A stretch of DNA of 64,000 nt, taken from assembly GCF_002102395.1 (NCBI RefSeq), contig NZ_LQPZ01000040.1:1-64000 (forward strand). The letters are read 5' to 3'. Origin of the DNA: Mycolicibacillus trivialis (GTDB lineage: Bacteria; Actinomycetota; Actinomycetes; Mycobacteriales; Mycobacteriaceae). Positions 52,202 through 62,313 of this stretch are shown here, piece after piece. The notes below the pieces were generated by a model, which searched no databases, had not been told where the DNA came from, and saw nothing but the letters and a program-made list of their open reading frames with translations. Numbering within the stretch: the stretch's first letter is position 1; each line of letters begins with the position of its first letter. Both the position numbers and the translations under genes were made by a program.

Positions 52202-52797
52202 TCAGCGCGGCGGCTCGCCGTTCTGTTCCGGCGGCTCGGGCAGATCGTCGAGGAGTTTCCTGGTCTGCTGATCGGCGGCGGCGCGCCGGCGTTCCTCCTC
52301 GGCGGCCAACTGCACCACGGTGCGGGTCCACACCACCCGCGCCCAGTGGAAGGTCAGCACGATCAGGGCGAACCAGGCGATGATCAGCCCGATCCCCGGG
52401 CCCGGCTGCCCGGCCGCGGCGGTCTGGCGGGACCAGACCGCGAGCAATCCGATCACCGCGGCGGTGGCCGACCCGGCCAACGCGATCCAGGCCACCGCCC
52501 AGCGACGGGTCAGCAACGCCAGCGTCGAGAAGCCGACCCCGAACACCAGGGCCAGCCAGGCGAACACCCGGATCGGCAGGGTCACCCCGGCGGCGACGGT
52601 GCTCTCCGAGCCGAACAACAGATCCCATCCGCGCACCTCGCCGGTGTGCGGCAGGATGAACGACGCCAGAAGCACGAAGACCAGGATCGAGACGACCAGG
52701 GCGCGACCGCCCGGCTCGATCTGGCGGGCCAGCCGGCGCTCCACCTTCTCCAGGTCGGCGCGGTAGGCGTTGAACGCGTCGTCGTCGGGTGGGCGGT

Positions 52798-52801
<4 letters not shown>
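52202..52801 (-). CDS. Four-helix membrane protein (Rv2732c-like)
   Basis: The 199-residue protein has four hydrophobic helices (about residues 33-50, 77-96, 102-120, 133-152) and a charged C-terminus with [11 protein letters not shown]. The start, [22 protein letters not shown], is helical. Unknown function; found with miaB in mycobacteria. The ATG overlaps the miaB stop (ATGA), so it is coupled to it. Confidence 0.82.
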
Positions 52802-54294
<1,493 letters not shown>

Positions 54295-54300
54295 GCGCCC

Positions 54301-54306
54301 ATGGTA
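54301..54306 (-). promoter_or_regulatory. Leaderless -10 element of miaB
   Basis: On the minus strand TACCAT is followed by 6 bp and the GTG at 54294. Confidence 0.5.
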
Positions 54307-54351
54307 CGGCCGTGCCGCAAACCGGCCCCGCCGGGTTTTCCGGGCGGCCGG

Positions 54352-54864
54352 TCAGACCCGGCGGCGGTCCTGCTCGGCGGTCATCGCGGTGCGTACCACG
54401 TCGTAGGCCATCGTCTGGTGGTAGCCGCGCCGCGCCAGCATCGCCACCAGCCGGCGCGCGACCTTGGTGCGATCACCGTCGAGATCCTCCCGGCGCAGCC
54501 GCTTGCGCACCAGTTCCTCGGCGCGTACCCGCTCGGCGGCGGCGTCGACCTCGCCGAGCGCCTCGGCGGCCACCTCGTCGTCGACGCCCTTGCGCCGCAA
54601 TTCGGCGGCCAGCGCGCGCCTACCGCGCCCGGCGTAGCGGTGCCGGGACCGCACCCACTGCTCGGCGAAGGCGGCGTCGTCGATGAGCCCGGCGGAGGCG
54701 AGCCGGTCGAGCACCCGGCCTGCGACGTCGTCGGGGTAGCCGCGGCGGGCCAGCTGGCCGGCGAGTTCGGCGCGGGTGCGGGCGCGAGCGGTGAGCAGGC
54801 GCAGACACACCGTCCGCGCCTGCTCCTCGCGCTCAGAAGTCGACGGGGGCGGGCAGGACGTCAT
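54352..54864 (-). CDS. recX: Regulatory protein RecX
   Basis: The 170-residue protein consists of three helical RecX repeats: [20 protein letters not shown] (about 29-48), [20 protein letters not shown] and [17 protein letters not shown]. RecX binds RecA filaments and limits their growth. The start lies inside recA (32-bp overlap of the two genes), so recX is translated from the recA mRNA. Homologue of Rv2736c. Confidence 0.92.
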   Translation of the reverse strand: MTSCPPPSTSEREEQARTVCLRLLTARARTRAELAGQLARRGYPDDVAGRVLDRLASAGLIDDAAFAEQWVRSRHRYAGRGRRALAAELRRKGVDDEVAAEALGEVDAAAERVRAEELVRKRLRREDLDGDRTKVARRLVAMLARRGYHQTMAYDVVRTAMTAEQDRRRV

Positions 54865-55891
54865 CTGCCAGACCGTCGGCGTCGTCGGTCAGCACCGCAC
54901 CGATACCGAGCTTCTCTTTGATCTTCTTCTCGATCTCGTTGGCCACGTCGACGTTTTCCAGCAGGAAGGTGCGGGCGTTCTCTTTGCCCTGCCCCAGCTG
55001 CTCGCCCTCGTAGGTGTACCAGGAGCCGGATTTGCGGATGAAGCCGTGGTCGACGCCCATGTCGATCAGCGAGCCCTCCCGGCTGATGCCCTTGCCGTAG
55101 AGGATGTCGAACTCGGCCTGCTTGAACGGCGGTGACACCTTGTTCTTGACCACCTTGACCCGGGTGCGGTTGCCCACCGCGTCGGTGCCGTCCTTGAGTG
55201 TCTCGATGCGCCGCACGTCCAGCCGCACCGAGGAGTAGAACTTCAGCGCCTTGCCGCCGGTGGTGGTCTCCGGGCTGCCGAACATCACCCCGACCTTCTC
55301 CCGCAGCTGGTTGATGAACACCGCGGTGGTGCCCGAGTTGCTCAGTGCGCCGGTCATTTTCCGCATCGCCTGGCTCATCAGCCGGGCCTGCAACCCGACG
55401 TGGCTGTCGCCCATCTCGCCCTCGATCTCCGCGCGCGGTACCAGGGCGGCCACCGAGTCGATGACCAGGATGTCCAGCGCCCCGGACCGGATCAGCATGT
55501 CGGCGATCTCGAGGGCCTGCTCACCAGTGTCGGGCTGGGACACCAGCAGTGAATCGGTGTCCACGCCGAGCCGTTTGGCGTATTCGGGGTCCAGGGCGTG
55601 CTCGGCGTCGATGAACGCCGCGATGCCGCCCGCCGCCTGGGCGTTGGCCACCGCATGCAGTGCCACGGTGGTCTTCCCGGAGGATTCCGGGCCGTAGATC
55701 TCGATGACGCGGCCGCGCGGCAGCCCGCCGATGCCCAGGGCGACGTCCAGGGCGATCGACCCGGTCGGGATGACCGAGATCGGCTGGCGGACCTCGTCGC
55801 CCAGCCGCATCACCGAGCCCTTCCCGTGGCTCTTCTCGATCTGGGCGAGCGCCAGTTCGAGTGCCTTCTCGCGGTCGGGAACCTGTGCCAT
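54833..55891 (-). CDS. recA: Recombinase RecA, without intein
   Basis: The 352-residue protein has Walker A GPESSGKT (residues 67-74), Walker [13 protein letters not shown], the L1/L2 DNA loops, and the C-terminal domain with KEKLGIGA. The coding sequence is uninterrupted, unlike M. tuberculosis recA, which carries an intein. RecA promotes strand exchange and LexA cleavage. A LexA box lies at 56012-56027, about 120 bp upstream. recX overlaps its 3' end. Confidence 0.97.
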   Translation of the reverse strand: MAQVPDREKALELALAQIEKSHGKGSVMRLGDEVRQPISVIPTGSIALDVALGIGGLPRGRVIEIYGPESSGKTTVALHAVANAQAAGGIAAFIDAEHALDPEYAKRLGVDTDSLLVSQPDTGEQALEIADMLIRSGALDILVIDSVAALVPRAEIEGEMGDSHVGLQARLMSQAMRKMTGALSNSGTTAVFINQLREKVGVMFGSPETTTGGKALKFYSSVRLDVRRIETLKDGTDAVGNRTRVKVVKNKVSPPFKQAEFDILYGKGISREGSLIDMGVDHGFIRKSGSWYTYEGEQLGQGKENARTFLLENVDVANEIEKKIKEKLGIGAVLTDDADGLADDVLPAPVDF

Positions 55892-56011
55892 GAGGGTGTC
55901 TCCGTTCTTTCCGGTGTTCAGTGGTGACCGGTGCCGGTCGATTGGCCGCGACGTTAGCGACGGGGTCCGACAAGTCGGCCGACTGCTGTGCCTCGAACAT
56001 CACCACCGTAA

Positions 56012-56027
56012 ACGAACGGGTGTTCGA
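56012..56027. promoter_or_regulatory. SOS box upstream of recA
   Basis: ACGAAC-GGGT-GTTCGA matches the consensus TCGAAC-N4-GTTCGA at 11 of 12 positions. It is the only good LexA box in the 199-bp gap before recA. Confidence 0.8.
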
Positions 56028-56090
56028 TTGGCGAGTGACACGCCGGGCGCGCGGCACCGGTTGGGCTCGCCGTTCAGAATCGGGGCGGGG

Positions 56091-56285
56091 TCACCACTGA
56101 TCACGCGGGACGTCGAAGTCCGAGCACAGCGCCCGCCAGACCGCGCGCGGCTCCACCCCGGCCTCGATCGCCTCGGCCGCGGTGCGTCCGCCGACCCCGC
56201 TGAGCACGTGGTCGGCCAGCACCGAGGAGCCGTAGGCCGCACCGAATCGGGCCGCCACCAGCTCGTGGAACTCCGTCAATCGCAC
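56091..56285 (-). CDS. DUF3046 small protein (Rv2738c-like)
   Basis: The 64-residue helical protein has the family motif RLTEFHELVAARFGAAYGSS and ends in VPRDQW. DUF3046 genes almost always lie just upstream of recA in actinobacteria, as here, but no function is known. The GTG start is used; a TAGCGT -10 lies 7 bp upstream of it (56093-56098 on the reverse complement is part of the gene end, the -10 itself is at 56293-56298). Confidence 0.82.
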   Translation of the reverse strand: MRLTEFHELVAARFGAAYGSSVLADHVLSGVGGRTAAEAIEAGVEPRAVWRALCSDFDVPRDQW

Positions 56286-56292
56286 CCCGCCC

Positions 56293-56298
56293 ACGCTA
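56293..56298 (-). promoter_or_regulatory. Leaderless -10 element of the DUF3046 gene
   Basis: On the minus strand TAGCGT is followed by 7 bp and the GTG at 56285. It overlaps the 3' end of the glycosyltransferase gene. Confidence 0.4.
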
Positions 56299-57468
56299 CC
56301 CAGAGCGGGCCAGCGCCTCATGGCAGACCTGTACCGGGTCGGCGACCCGGTCGGCATCGGCGGCCGCCCGGCGGGCCGCCGCCCGGTAGCGCGGGGCTGC
56401 GAGCACCGCACCGACCGCGGCCGTCAGCGATTCGGCGGTGAGCGGGCGCACCAACTCGGCGCTGCCCTGCCGGACCACCCGGTTGGCGATCTCCCACTGG
56501 TCGCCGCCGCCGGGCACCACCACCAGCGGCACCCCGGCCAGCAGCGCCTTGGCCACCATGCCGTGCCCGCCGCCGCAGATCGCCACGTCCGCCCCCGCCA
56601 ACAGCGCGTCCTGACGTCCCAGCCCGACCACCGCCCACGGCGGCGCGGCCACGTCGTCGCCGGCCAGCCGGGAGACCGCGAGCCGGGCTCCGGCGGGCAG
56701 CCCGGCACCCGGACGCAGCGCCGCCAGCGCGGTCTCGGCCAGCCCGGCCGTGCCGGTGGTCGCGGTCGACGGGGCGACCACCACCAGCGGGCCGGTGCCG
56801 TCCGGCACGGCCAGCACGGTGTCGGTCGGTTCGAAGTGCAGCGGGCCGACCACGACGGCCTCCGCCGGCCAGTCCGGGCGCGGCACCTCCAGGGCGGGCA
56901 GGGTGGCGATGAGCCGGCGCCGCGGCCCCGGGTCGCGGGCGGGCAGACCGATGCTTTGGCGTGCCGCGGCCCGCTGACGCAGCCCGGCCCGCCAGGACCG
57001 CGCGGTCAGGCCGCGCAGCACCGCGTCGCGCGCCCGGCCGCGCAGCCCGACCCCCGCCGCCAGCCCGCTGCCGATCGGGGGCAGGCCCCGCGAGGGCCGG
57101 TACAGCGGATGCGGGTTGAGTTCCACCCACGGGACGCCGAGCAGTTCGGCGGCCAGGCCGCCGCAGGCGGTGATGACGTCGGAGACCACCAGGTCGGGCG
57201 CCAGTGCCCGCAGCTGCGGCACGTTGAGCACCGCCATCCGGGCGGCGCGCCGGTGGATCTTGGCACCGGCGTCGGAGTCGTCGTCCTCGTCGGTGACCTC
57301 CAGGCCGAGCAGTTCGGCGGCGTCGACGCCGGCGGCCCGCGCCGTGTCCAGCCACGCCGTCCCGGTCAGCAGGACGGGCTCGTCGCCGGCGGCCAGGAGC
57401 CGGCGGCACAGCGCGATCGCCGGAAAGGAGTGTCCGGGATCGGGTCCGGCGACCACCACGACTCGCAT
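56296..57468 (-). CDS. GT1-type glycosyltransferase (Rv2739c-like)
   Basis: The 390-residue GT-B fold enzyme of the MGT/UGT family opens with RVVVVAGPDPGHSFPAIAL, the acceptor-side Rossmann start with a histidine. The C-terminal half has the donor-binding segment ADVAICGGGHGMVAKALLAGVP (positions about 290-311, interrupted by turns) and PGGGDQWEIANRV. Donor and acceptor sugars are unknown; natural-product or glycolipid glycosylation is typical of the family. The ATG follows AAGGTGAG. It is 10 bp upstream of the DUF3046 gene. Confidence 0.82.
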   Translation of the reverse strand: MRVVVVAGPDPGHSFPAIALCRRLLAAGDEPVLLTGTAWLDTARAAGVDAAELLGLEVTDEDDDSDAGAKIHRRAARMAVLNVPQLRALAPDLVVSDVITACGGLAAELLGVPWVELNPHPLYRPSRGLPPIGSGLAAGVGLRGRARDAVLRGLTARSWRAGLRQRAAARQSIGLPARDPGPRRRLIATLPALEVPRPDWPAEAVVVGPLHFEPTDTVLAVPDGTGPLVVVAPSTATTGTAGLAETALAALRPGAGLPAGARLAVSRLAGDDVAAPPWAVVGLGRQDALLAGADVAICGGGHGMVAKALLAGVPLVVVPGGGDQWEIANRVVRQGSAELVRPLTAESLTAAVGAVLAAPRYRAAARRAAADADRVADPVQVCHEALARSG

Positions 57469-57496
57469 CCGCTCACCTTGTCACGGCGTCGGGGCC

Positions 57497-57502
57497 TAGT
57501 GT
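57497..57502 (+). promoter_or_regulatory. Leaderless -10 element of the epoxide hydrolase gene
   Basis: TAGTGT is followed by 7 bp and the ATG at 57510. A GAGGAG within the spacer could instead act as a ribosome binding site. Confidence 0.4.
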
Positions 57503-57509
57503 GAGGAGC

Positions 57510-57947
57510 ATGGCTGAACCGATCGCCGCGCCGAGCGCGGACCCGAACATCCGCACCGTGGCGACCCTGCTGAGCTCGTTGCAGGCGCAGGACTTCGACG
57601 CGCTGGACGGCACCCTCGACGACGACGTCGTCTACCAGAACGTGGGGCTTCCGATTATCCGGGGCCGTCGTGCCGTGGTGAAGCTGCTGCGCCGCATGGT
57701 CGGTCGGGTCGGTTTCGAGGTCAAGACCCACCGGACCGCGGCCGACGGGCCGGTGGTGCTCAACGAGCGCACCGATGTGCTGGTCATCGGGCCGCTGCGG
57801 CTGCAGTTCTGGGTGTGCGGGGTGTTTGAGGTGCACGACGGGCGGATCACGTTGTGGCGCGACTACTTCGACGCGCTCGACATGGTCAAGGCCACCGTGC
57901 GCGCGGTGGCCGGCGCCGTGGTGCCTGCGCTCAAGCCCAGTCTGTAG
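57510..57947 (+). CDS. ephG: Limonene-1,2-epoxide hydrolase-fold enzyme (EphG-like)
   Basis: The 145-residue protein has the small alpha+beta barrel of limonene-epoxide hydrolase. The expected catalytic set is visible: Tyr and Asn in VVYQNVGLP (about 44-52), Arg and Asp in VLNERTDVLVI (about 85-95), and Asp in LWRDYFD (about 116-122). In M. tuberculosis EphG (Rv2740) hydrates epoxides of fatty acids and sterols. It faces the glycosyltransferase gene (41 bp between the starts) and is convergent with the psp operon. Confidence 0.9.
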   Translation: MAEPIAAPSADPNIRTVATLLSSLQAQDFDALDGTLDDDVVYQNVGLPIIRGRRAVVKLLRRMVGRVGFEVKTHRTAADGPVVLNERTDVLVIGPLRLQFWVCGVFEVHDGRITLWRDYFDALDMVKATVRAVAGAVVPALKPSL

Positions 57948-57968
57948 ACCGGCCGCCGGCCGGCCGGT

Positions 57969-58790
57969 TCAGGCGCGGCGGGCGGCGGCGATCTCGTCGA
58001 AGGCCTGCGCCCACCCCTGGAGTCGGTCGGTGGCGCCGATCAGTTCCCGGCGGTAGCGCTGACCGCCGATCGGGGCGGCGTGTGCGCTGTCCCCGTTGGC
58101 CGCGGACACCAGGTGGGCGGCGGCGGTCACCATCGCGTTGTACTGCCGGACACCGCCGCCGAGCTGCGCGGTGAACGCGTTGATGGTGGGGACCAGATGA
58201 TCCCGTGACTGCGGGGTGAAGTTCATCGCCCGCTCCATCGATACCACTTCGTCGGCGGTGGCGGTCATGGTCGCCGCGGTATCGGTGGCCACCGCCTTGA
58301 GTTCCTCGATCTCGGTGCGCGGCAGCATGTTTCCACGTTCGATCACGCCGATCAGGGAGATCAGGCCGCGTTCGGAGGCGGCGAGCGCCGACATCGCCGA
58401 CCGGGCCGCCGAGCCGGGCGGCGGCAGCCGGCGTGCGGTGGCCACCGGCGCCGCCGGCAACGGCACCGACCGCAGCCAGCGGTAGCGCAGCAGCAGCAGC
58501 GTGGCCGGAACGACGGCGGCCGCGGCGATCACGCTGGTGATGATCAGCACCCACACCGGGGTGGCCCACGACGCCAGCAGCGCGGTCAGCAGCGCCCAGA
58601 ACAGGCTGGCGCCGGTCGCCGCCAGGCCCCAGCGCAGCGCGCGGCGGCGTTGCCGCAGCAGCCGGGCGCGCGGTTCGTTGGCCGCGTTGAAACGCTGGAT
58701 CGCCAGATCGACCAGGGTCACCGCGCCGTGGGCGCCGCGGCGCAGCAGCATCCGCCACTGCCCCGCTCCCCGAGCCAATCCGGCCACCAT
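57969..58790 (-). CDS. pspM: PspM-like membrane protein (Rv2743c-like)
   Basis: The 273-residue protein has two transmembrane helices (about 50-70 and 77-97), a cytoplasmic C-terminal part with helices (about 130-270) and a Met- and Glu-rich pattern. In M. tuberculosis this gene lies between pspA and Rv2742c (pspN) and its product binds PspA at the membrane. It is the last gene of the operon here, since the next gene downstream (ephG) is on the other strand. Transcription is from the SigE-type promoter before clgR. Confidence 0.82.
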   Translation of the reverse strand: MVAGLARGAGQWRMLLRRGAHGAVTLVDLAIQRFNAANEPRARLLRQRRRALRWGLAATGASLFWALLTALLASWATPVWVLIITSVIAAAAVVPATLLLLRYRWLRSVPLPAAPVATARRLPPPGSAARSAMSALAASERGLISLIGVIERGNMLPRTEIEELKAVATDTAATMTATADEVVSMERAMNFTPQSRDHLVPTINAFTAQLGGGVRQYNAMVTAAAHLVSAANGDSAHAAPIGGQRYRRELIGATDRLQGWAQAFDEIAAARRA

Positions 58791-58799
58791 CCTTGCCCC

Positions 58800-59624
58800 C
58801 TACCGGCCCAGCGGGTTTTCCGGCTCGCGGTCCGGCCGGGCGGCCCGGGTGCCGTCGGCGGTGTCGGCCGCCGCGGTGGGCGTACCACCGGCGGGCAGGG
58901 TCTCACCGCGCATCGAGGCGCGGATCTGTTCGAGTCGGGAGTGCCCGGCCATCTCGACGGTGGCCTGCTCGACTTCGAGCATCCGGCCGTGCACCGAGTT
59001 CTGGGCGAGCTCGGCGGCGCCGAGCGCGTCGGCGTAGCGGCGCTCGATCTTGTCCCGGACCTCGTCGAGGCTGGGGGTGGTGCCGGGGGCGGCCAGTTCG
59101 CTCATCGACCGCAGCGACGCGCTGACCTGCTCTTGCATCTTGGCCTGCTCAAGCTGGCTGAGCAGTTTGGTGCGTTCGGCGATCTTCTGCTGCAGCATCA
59201 TCGCGTTCTGCTCGACGGCCTTCTTGGCCTGGCCGGCCGCCGCCAGCGCCTGGTCGTGCAGGGCTTTGAGGTCTTCGACGCTCTGCTCGGCGGTGACCAG
59301 TTGCGCGGCGAACGCTTCGGCGGCGTTGTTGTATTCGGTGGCCTTGGCCTGCTCTCCGGCCGCCTCGGCCTGGTCGGCCAAGGTCACCGCCTGACGGACG
59401 TTGACCTGGAGTTTCTCGATCTCGGCGAGCTGGCGGTTGAGCCGCATCTCCAGCTGACGCTGGTTGCCGATCACCTGGGCGGCTTGCTGGGTCAGCGCCT
59501 GATGGGTGCGCTGCGCCTCCTCGATGGCCTGCTGGATCTGCACCTTGGGGTCGGCGTGCTCATCGAGCTTCGAGTTGAACAGCGCCATCATGTACTTCCA
59601 CGCCTTGACGAACGGGTTGGCCAT
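58800..59624 (-). CDS. pspA: PspA/35-kDa antigen, membrane-stress coiled-coil protein
   Basis: The 274-residue protein belongs to the PspA/Vipp1 (ESCRT-III-like) family: an amphipathic N-terminal helix ([20 protein letters not shown]) and a coiled coil through about residue 220, with a disordered tail. It binds strained membrane and, in mycobacteria, supports envelope homeostasis and antibiotic tolerance. Homologue of Rv2744c. It follows clgR by 77 bp and precedes pspM by 9 bp. Confidence 0.92.
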   Translation of the reverse strand: MANPFVKAWKYMMALFNSKLDEHADPKVQIQQAIEEAQRTHQALTQQAAQVIGNQRQLEMRLNRQLAEIEKLQVNVRQAVTLADQAEAAGEQAKATEYNNAAEAFAAQLVTAEQSVEDLKALHDQALAAAGQAKKAVEQNAMMLQQKIAERTKLLSQLEQAKMQEQVSASLRSMSELAAPGTTPSLDEVRDKIERRYADALGAAELAQNSVHGRMLEVEQATVEMAGHSRLEQIRASMRGETLPAGGTPTAAADTADGTRAARPDREPENPLGR

Positions 59625-59701
59625 CGGTTCTGCTCCGCCTTCGGTTCGGTTGTCGGGCCCTCGGGGGTCCCAATTTATCGGGTTGCGGCCGCGGCGGCGG
59701 G

Positions 59702-60016
59702 TCAGACGGCGGCCAGCGCGCCCACCGGCGGGATGACGATCTTGGTGGCCGGGTCGATGTGCGCGGCGGTGGCGGCCCGGTCCTGCTGGGCGACCCGGTC
59801 CCCGGCGGAGGCCAGCACCGTCGACAGCGGCACGTCCAGGGCGCCGCAGATCGCGTTCAGCAGTTCACTGGAGGCTTCCTTGCGGCCGCGTTCCACCTCG
59901 GAGAGGTAGCCGAGGCTCACCCGGGCGGAATCGGAGACCTCCCGCAGGGTGCGCCCCTGCGCGGTGCGGGCACGGCGCAGCACGTCGCCGATGACCTCAC
60001 GCAGCAGTACCGTCAT
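59702..60016 (-). CDS. clgR: Transcriptional regulator ClgR
   Basis: The 104-residue protein has a Cro/C1-type helix-turn-helix ([20 protein letters not shown], about 23-42). ClgR activates clp protease and psp genes. The C-terminal residues GALAAV resemble the nonpolar tails recognised by ClpP-type proteases, which is in line with known ClgR turnover. The ATG has AAGGAG upstream, and the SigE-type promoter is 40 bp upstream. Homologue of Rv2745c. Confidence 0.92.
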   Translation of the reverse strand: MTVLLREVIGDVLRRARTAQGRTLREVSDSARVSLGYLSEVERGRKEASSELLNAICGALDVPLSTVLASAGDRVAQQDRAATAAHIDPATKIVIPPVGALAAV

Positions 60017-60054
60017 GACGCTCTCCTTAACTCGATCCCCGGGGTTCACTTGGG

Positions 60055-60082
60055 TCAACGCCCGCGACCGCCGCCGGGTTCC
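60055..60082 (-). promoter_or_regulatory. SigE-type promoter of clgR-pspA-pspM
   Basis: On the minus strand GGAAC (60078-60082), 17 bp and CGTTGA (60055-60060) form an ECF consensus with the same spacing as the sigB promoter. It lies between pgsA and clgR, with the -35 just before the pgsA stop. Confidence 0.78.
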
Positions 60083-60091
60083 CGGCCCGGC

Positions 60092-60682
60092 TCAGCGCCG
60101 GGTGCGGGCGGTGTCGCGGACCGCGGCGACGACGTAGTCGATGCCGGTGACCACGGTCAGCACCAGCGCCACCAGCATGACCGTCCAGGCGAAGGTGAGC
60201 CAGGTGCCCGACACCGGCAGCACGAACAACCCGATCGCGACGGCCTGGACCAGGGCTTTGAGTTTGCCGCCCCGGCTGGCCGGGATCACCCCGCGGTACA
60301 GCACCGCCAGTCGCAGCACGGTGATCCCGATCTCGCGGGACAGGATCAGCACGGTGACCCACACCGGTAGGTCGCCGAGGACCGACAGGCCGATCAGGGC
60401 CGCGCCGATCAGCGCCTTGTCGGCGATCGGATCGGCCAGGGCGCCGAATTCGGTGACCATGCCCAAGGAGCGGGCGAGCGCGCCGTCGAGTCGGTCGGTG
60501 ATCACCGCGACGGTGAAGATGGTGAACGCCGTGATACGCCACGGGGTCTCATGGCCGTCGCCGGCGAACAGCGCCACCAGGAAGACCGGGACCAGCACCA
60601 GCCGCAGCACGGTGAGCATGTTGGCGACGTTGGCCACCCGCACCTGCGGCGCCGCTGAACCGGTATGAGGTTGGCCCGACAC
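60092..60682 (-). CDS. pgsA: CDP-alcohol phosphatidyltransferase PgsA-like
   Basis: The 196-residue membrane protein has four to six helices and the CDP-alcohol phosphotransferase signature DRLDGALARSLGMVTEFGALADPIAD in form DxxDGxxAR...GxxxDxxxD (about 75-100). It joins CDP-diacylglycerol to glycerol 3-phosphate or another alcohol; M. tuberculosis has three such genes, this one being nearest to pgsA3 (Rv2746c). A GTG at 60682 is used, with GTG 60691 as alternative. The TTGAGC/GATATT promoter-like pair lies just upstream. Confidence 0.85.
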   Translation of the reverse strand: MSGQPHTGSAAPQVRVANVANMLTVLRLVLVPVFLVALFAGDGHETPWRITAFTIFTVAVITDRLDGALARSLGMVTEFGALADPIADKALIGAALIGLSVLGDLPVWVTVLILSREIGITVLRLAVLYRGVIPASRGGKLKALVQAVAIGLFVLPVSGTWLTFAWTVMLVALVLTVVTGIDYVVAAVRDTARTRR

Positions 60683-60725
60683 GGGCAACACAATATCGGT
60701 TCCCGATTCCGCCAGCTCAAGCCGA

Positions 60726-60731
60726 TAGTCT
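60726..60731 (+). promoter_or_regulatory. Leaderless -10 element of argA
   Basis: TAGTCT is followed by 6 bp and the GTG at 60738. Confidence 0.55.
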
Positions 60732-60737
60732 GCACGG

Positions 60738-61259
60738 GTGGAGGCAGCAGCGGCGCCCGCCCCGGCCGAGCCGACGATTCGGCGGGCGCGCACCACCGAT
60801 GTGCCGGCGATCAAGCGGCTCGTCGACACCTACGCAGGCAAGATCCTGCTGGAGAAGAACCTGGTCACGCTGTACGAGTCGGTGCAGGAGTTCTGGGTGG
60901 CGGAGTCGGCGGGCGAGGTCATCGGCTGCGGCGCGCTGCACGTGCTGTGGTCCGATCTCGGCGAGGTACGCACCGTGGCGGTCGCGCCCGCGGTCACCGG
61001 CCGGGGCATCGGCCACGCCATCGTCGACCGGCTCACCGAGGTGGCCCGGGAGCTGGCGTTGAGCCGGCTTTTCGTGCTGACCTTCGAGACGGAGTTCTTC
61101 GCCCGGCACGGGTTCGCCGAGATCGACGGCACCCCGGTGACCGCCGAGGTGTTCGAGGAGATGTGCCGCTCCTATGACCTGGGGGTCGCGGAGTTCCTCG
61201 ACCTCAGCTACGTCAAACCCAACACGCTGGGCAACACCCGGATGCTGCTGATCCTGTGA
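60738..61259 (+). CDS. argA: N-acetylglutamate synthase, short form (ArgA, Rv2747-like)
   Basis: The 173-residue GNAT acetyltransferase has the acetyl-CoA loop VTGRGIGHAIVDRLT (about 86-100) after VRTVAVAPA. In M. tuberculosis the single-domain Rv2747 makes N-acetylglutamate for arginine synthesis, lacking the kinase-like domain of E. coli ArgA. It is cytoplasmic, starts with GTG, and is probably leaderless. It is divergent from pgsA by about 55 bp. Confidence 0.9.
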   Translation: MEAAAAPAPAEPTIRRARTTDVPAIKRLVDTYAGKILLEKNLVTLYESVQEFWVAESAGEVIGCGALHVLWSDLGEVRTVAVAPAVTGRGIGHAIVDRLTEVARELALSRLFVLTFETEFFARHGFAEIDGTPVTAEVFEEMCRSYDLGVAEFLDLSYVKPNTLGNTRMLLIL

Positions 61260-61288
61260 GGGGCCCCCGGCGACGCGTCGGGCACCGT

Positions 61289-61294
61289 TAGGCT
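61289..61294 (+). promoter_or_regulatory. Leaderless -10 element of the lipoprotein gene
   Basis: TAGGCT is followed by 7 bp and the GTG at 61302. Confidence 0.5.
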
Positions 61295-61301
61295 CGGGCG
61301 C

Positions 61302-62300
61302 GTGAGAAAGCTGACCTCGGTCGCGCTGGCGGCGGCTCTGCTCCTACCGACCGCCGCCTGCGTGGACCGCCGCACCGACGCCGACTCCATCTACACCCAG
61401 ATCCAGAACATGCCCGGGGTGTCGAGCACCGACCTGGACTACAAGGCCAGCTACGAAAGCGGTCGGGTGTTCCGGTTGACCGTGATGCTCGACCGCGAGG
61501 TCACCGAACCGCAGGCCACCGAGCTGGGGCGCACCTTCGTCGAGCAGATGAACCGCAAGGGCATGGCCGGGCACAAGGTCGATTTCCGGGTCCGCTACCC
61601 CGCCTCCAAGAGGCAGAAGAGTCCGGCGCTGCCGCAGTACTCCCAGGCGCTGTTCGAGTTCGGCAAGGCCGACCCGCCGACCAACCCCAGCGCCGACGAC
61701 GTCGCCGACAGCATCACGGTGTGGTTGACCGCGGTGCGCTCCCCGGTGAGCCAGTCGGTGTACCTCGGCCAACCGACCTGGGGCGACACCGCGGACAGCC
61801 GCAACATCGCCATCACCCTGAAACCGGATGCCACCGAGGCGGCGGCCCGGCGGTTGCAGCGGGAGCACCCGGCGCTGGCGGAGGTGACCTGGCAGCTCAG
61901 TCTGGCGGTCGGCGAGGTGGAACGGCCCCGCACCTACGCGGCCACCCCGGACCCGCCCAGCGACGACGTGCGGGCGCTGTGGGGCGACATCAGTCGCGCG
62001 GTGGACCCGCGCTACGAGCTCAGCGGGTCGACCCGGCCGCCGCAGGACGACGACCAGGCGAAGACCAAGATCGAGATCGATCTCGGCCCCGGCGCCAACC
62101 ATGAGGACGAGGCCGACACCCAGCGCATCACCCGGGACGTGGCGGCGCTGTTGCCCCGGTTCGGGTATCCGACCGCGCTGTATGTCTGGGGTCCGGCCAC
62201 CAACATCGAACTCGTGGTCGGCGGCTGTTACCGGCACAAGGACGGCCACCAGCCACAGCCGCTGGAGAAGGAGCTCGCCAAGCGTTACGAGCGCTGCTGA
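61302..62300 (+). CDS. Exported lipoprotein of unknown family
   Basis: The 332-residue protein has a lipobox PTAAC with Cys20 after a basic and hydrophobic start, so it should be lipid-anchored outside the membrane. No family is recognised. The mature part has two similar-looking halves, each with a 'VRSPVSQSVYLGQP'-like strand pattern, and several conserved-looking Asp/Arg pairs. It ends with a Lys-rich helix and a final cysteine. It is convergent with the ABC permease gene (13 bp gap), so a functional link is only a guess. Confidence 0.7.
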   Translation: MRKLTSVALAAALLLPTAACVDRRTDADSIYTQIQNMPGVSSTDLDYKASYESGRVFRLTVMLDREVTEPQATELGRTFVEQMNRKGMAGHKVDFRVRYPASKRQKSPALPQYSQALFEFGKADPPTNPSADDVADSITVWLTAVRSPVSQSVYLGQPTWGDTADSRNIAITLKPDATEAAARRLQREHPALAEVTWQLSLAVGEVERPRTYAATPDPPSDDVRALWGDISRAVDPRYELSGSTRPPQDDDQAKTKIEIDLGPGANHEDEADTQRITRDVAALLPRFGYPTALYVWGPATNIELVVGGCYRHKDGHQPQPLEKELAKRYERC

Positions 62301-62313
62301 CCGCTGCTCCGGC

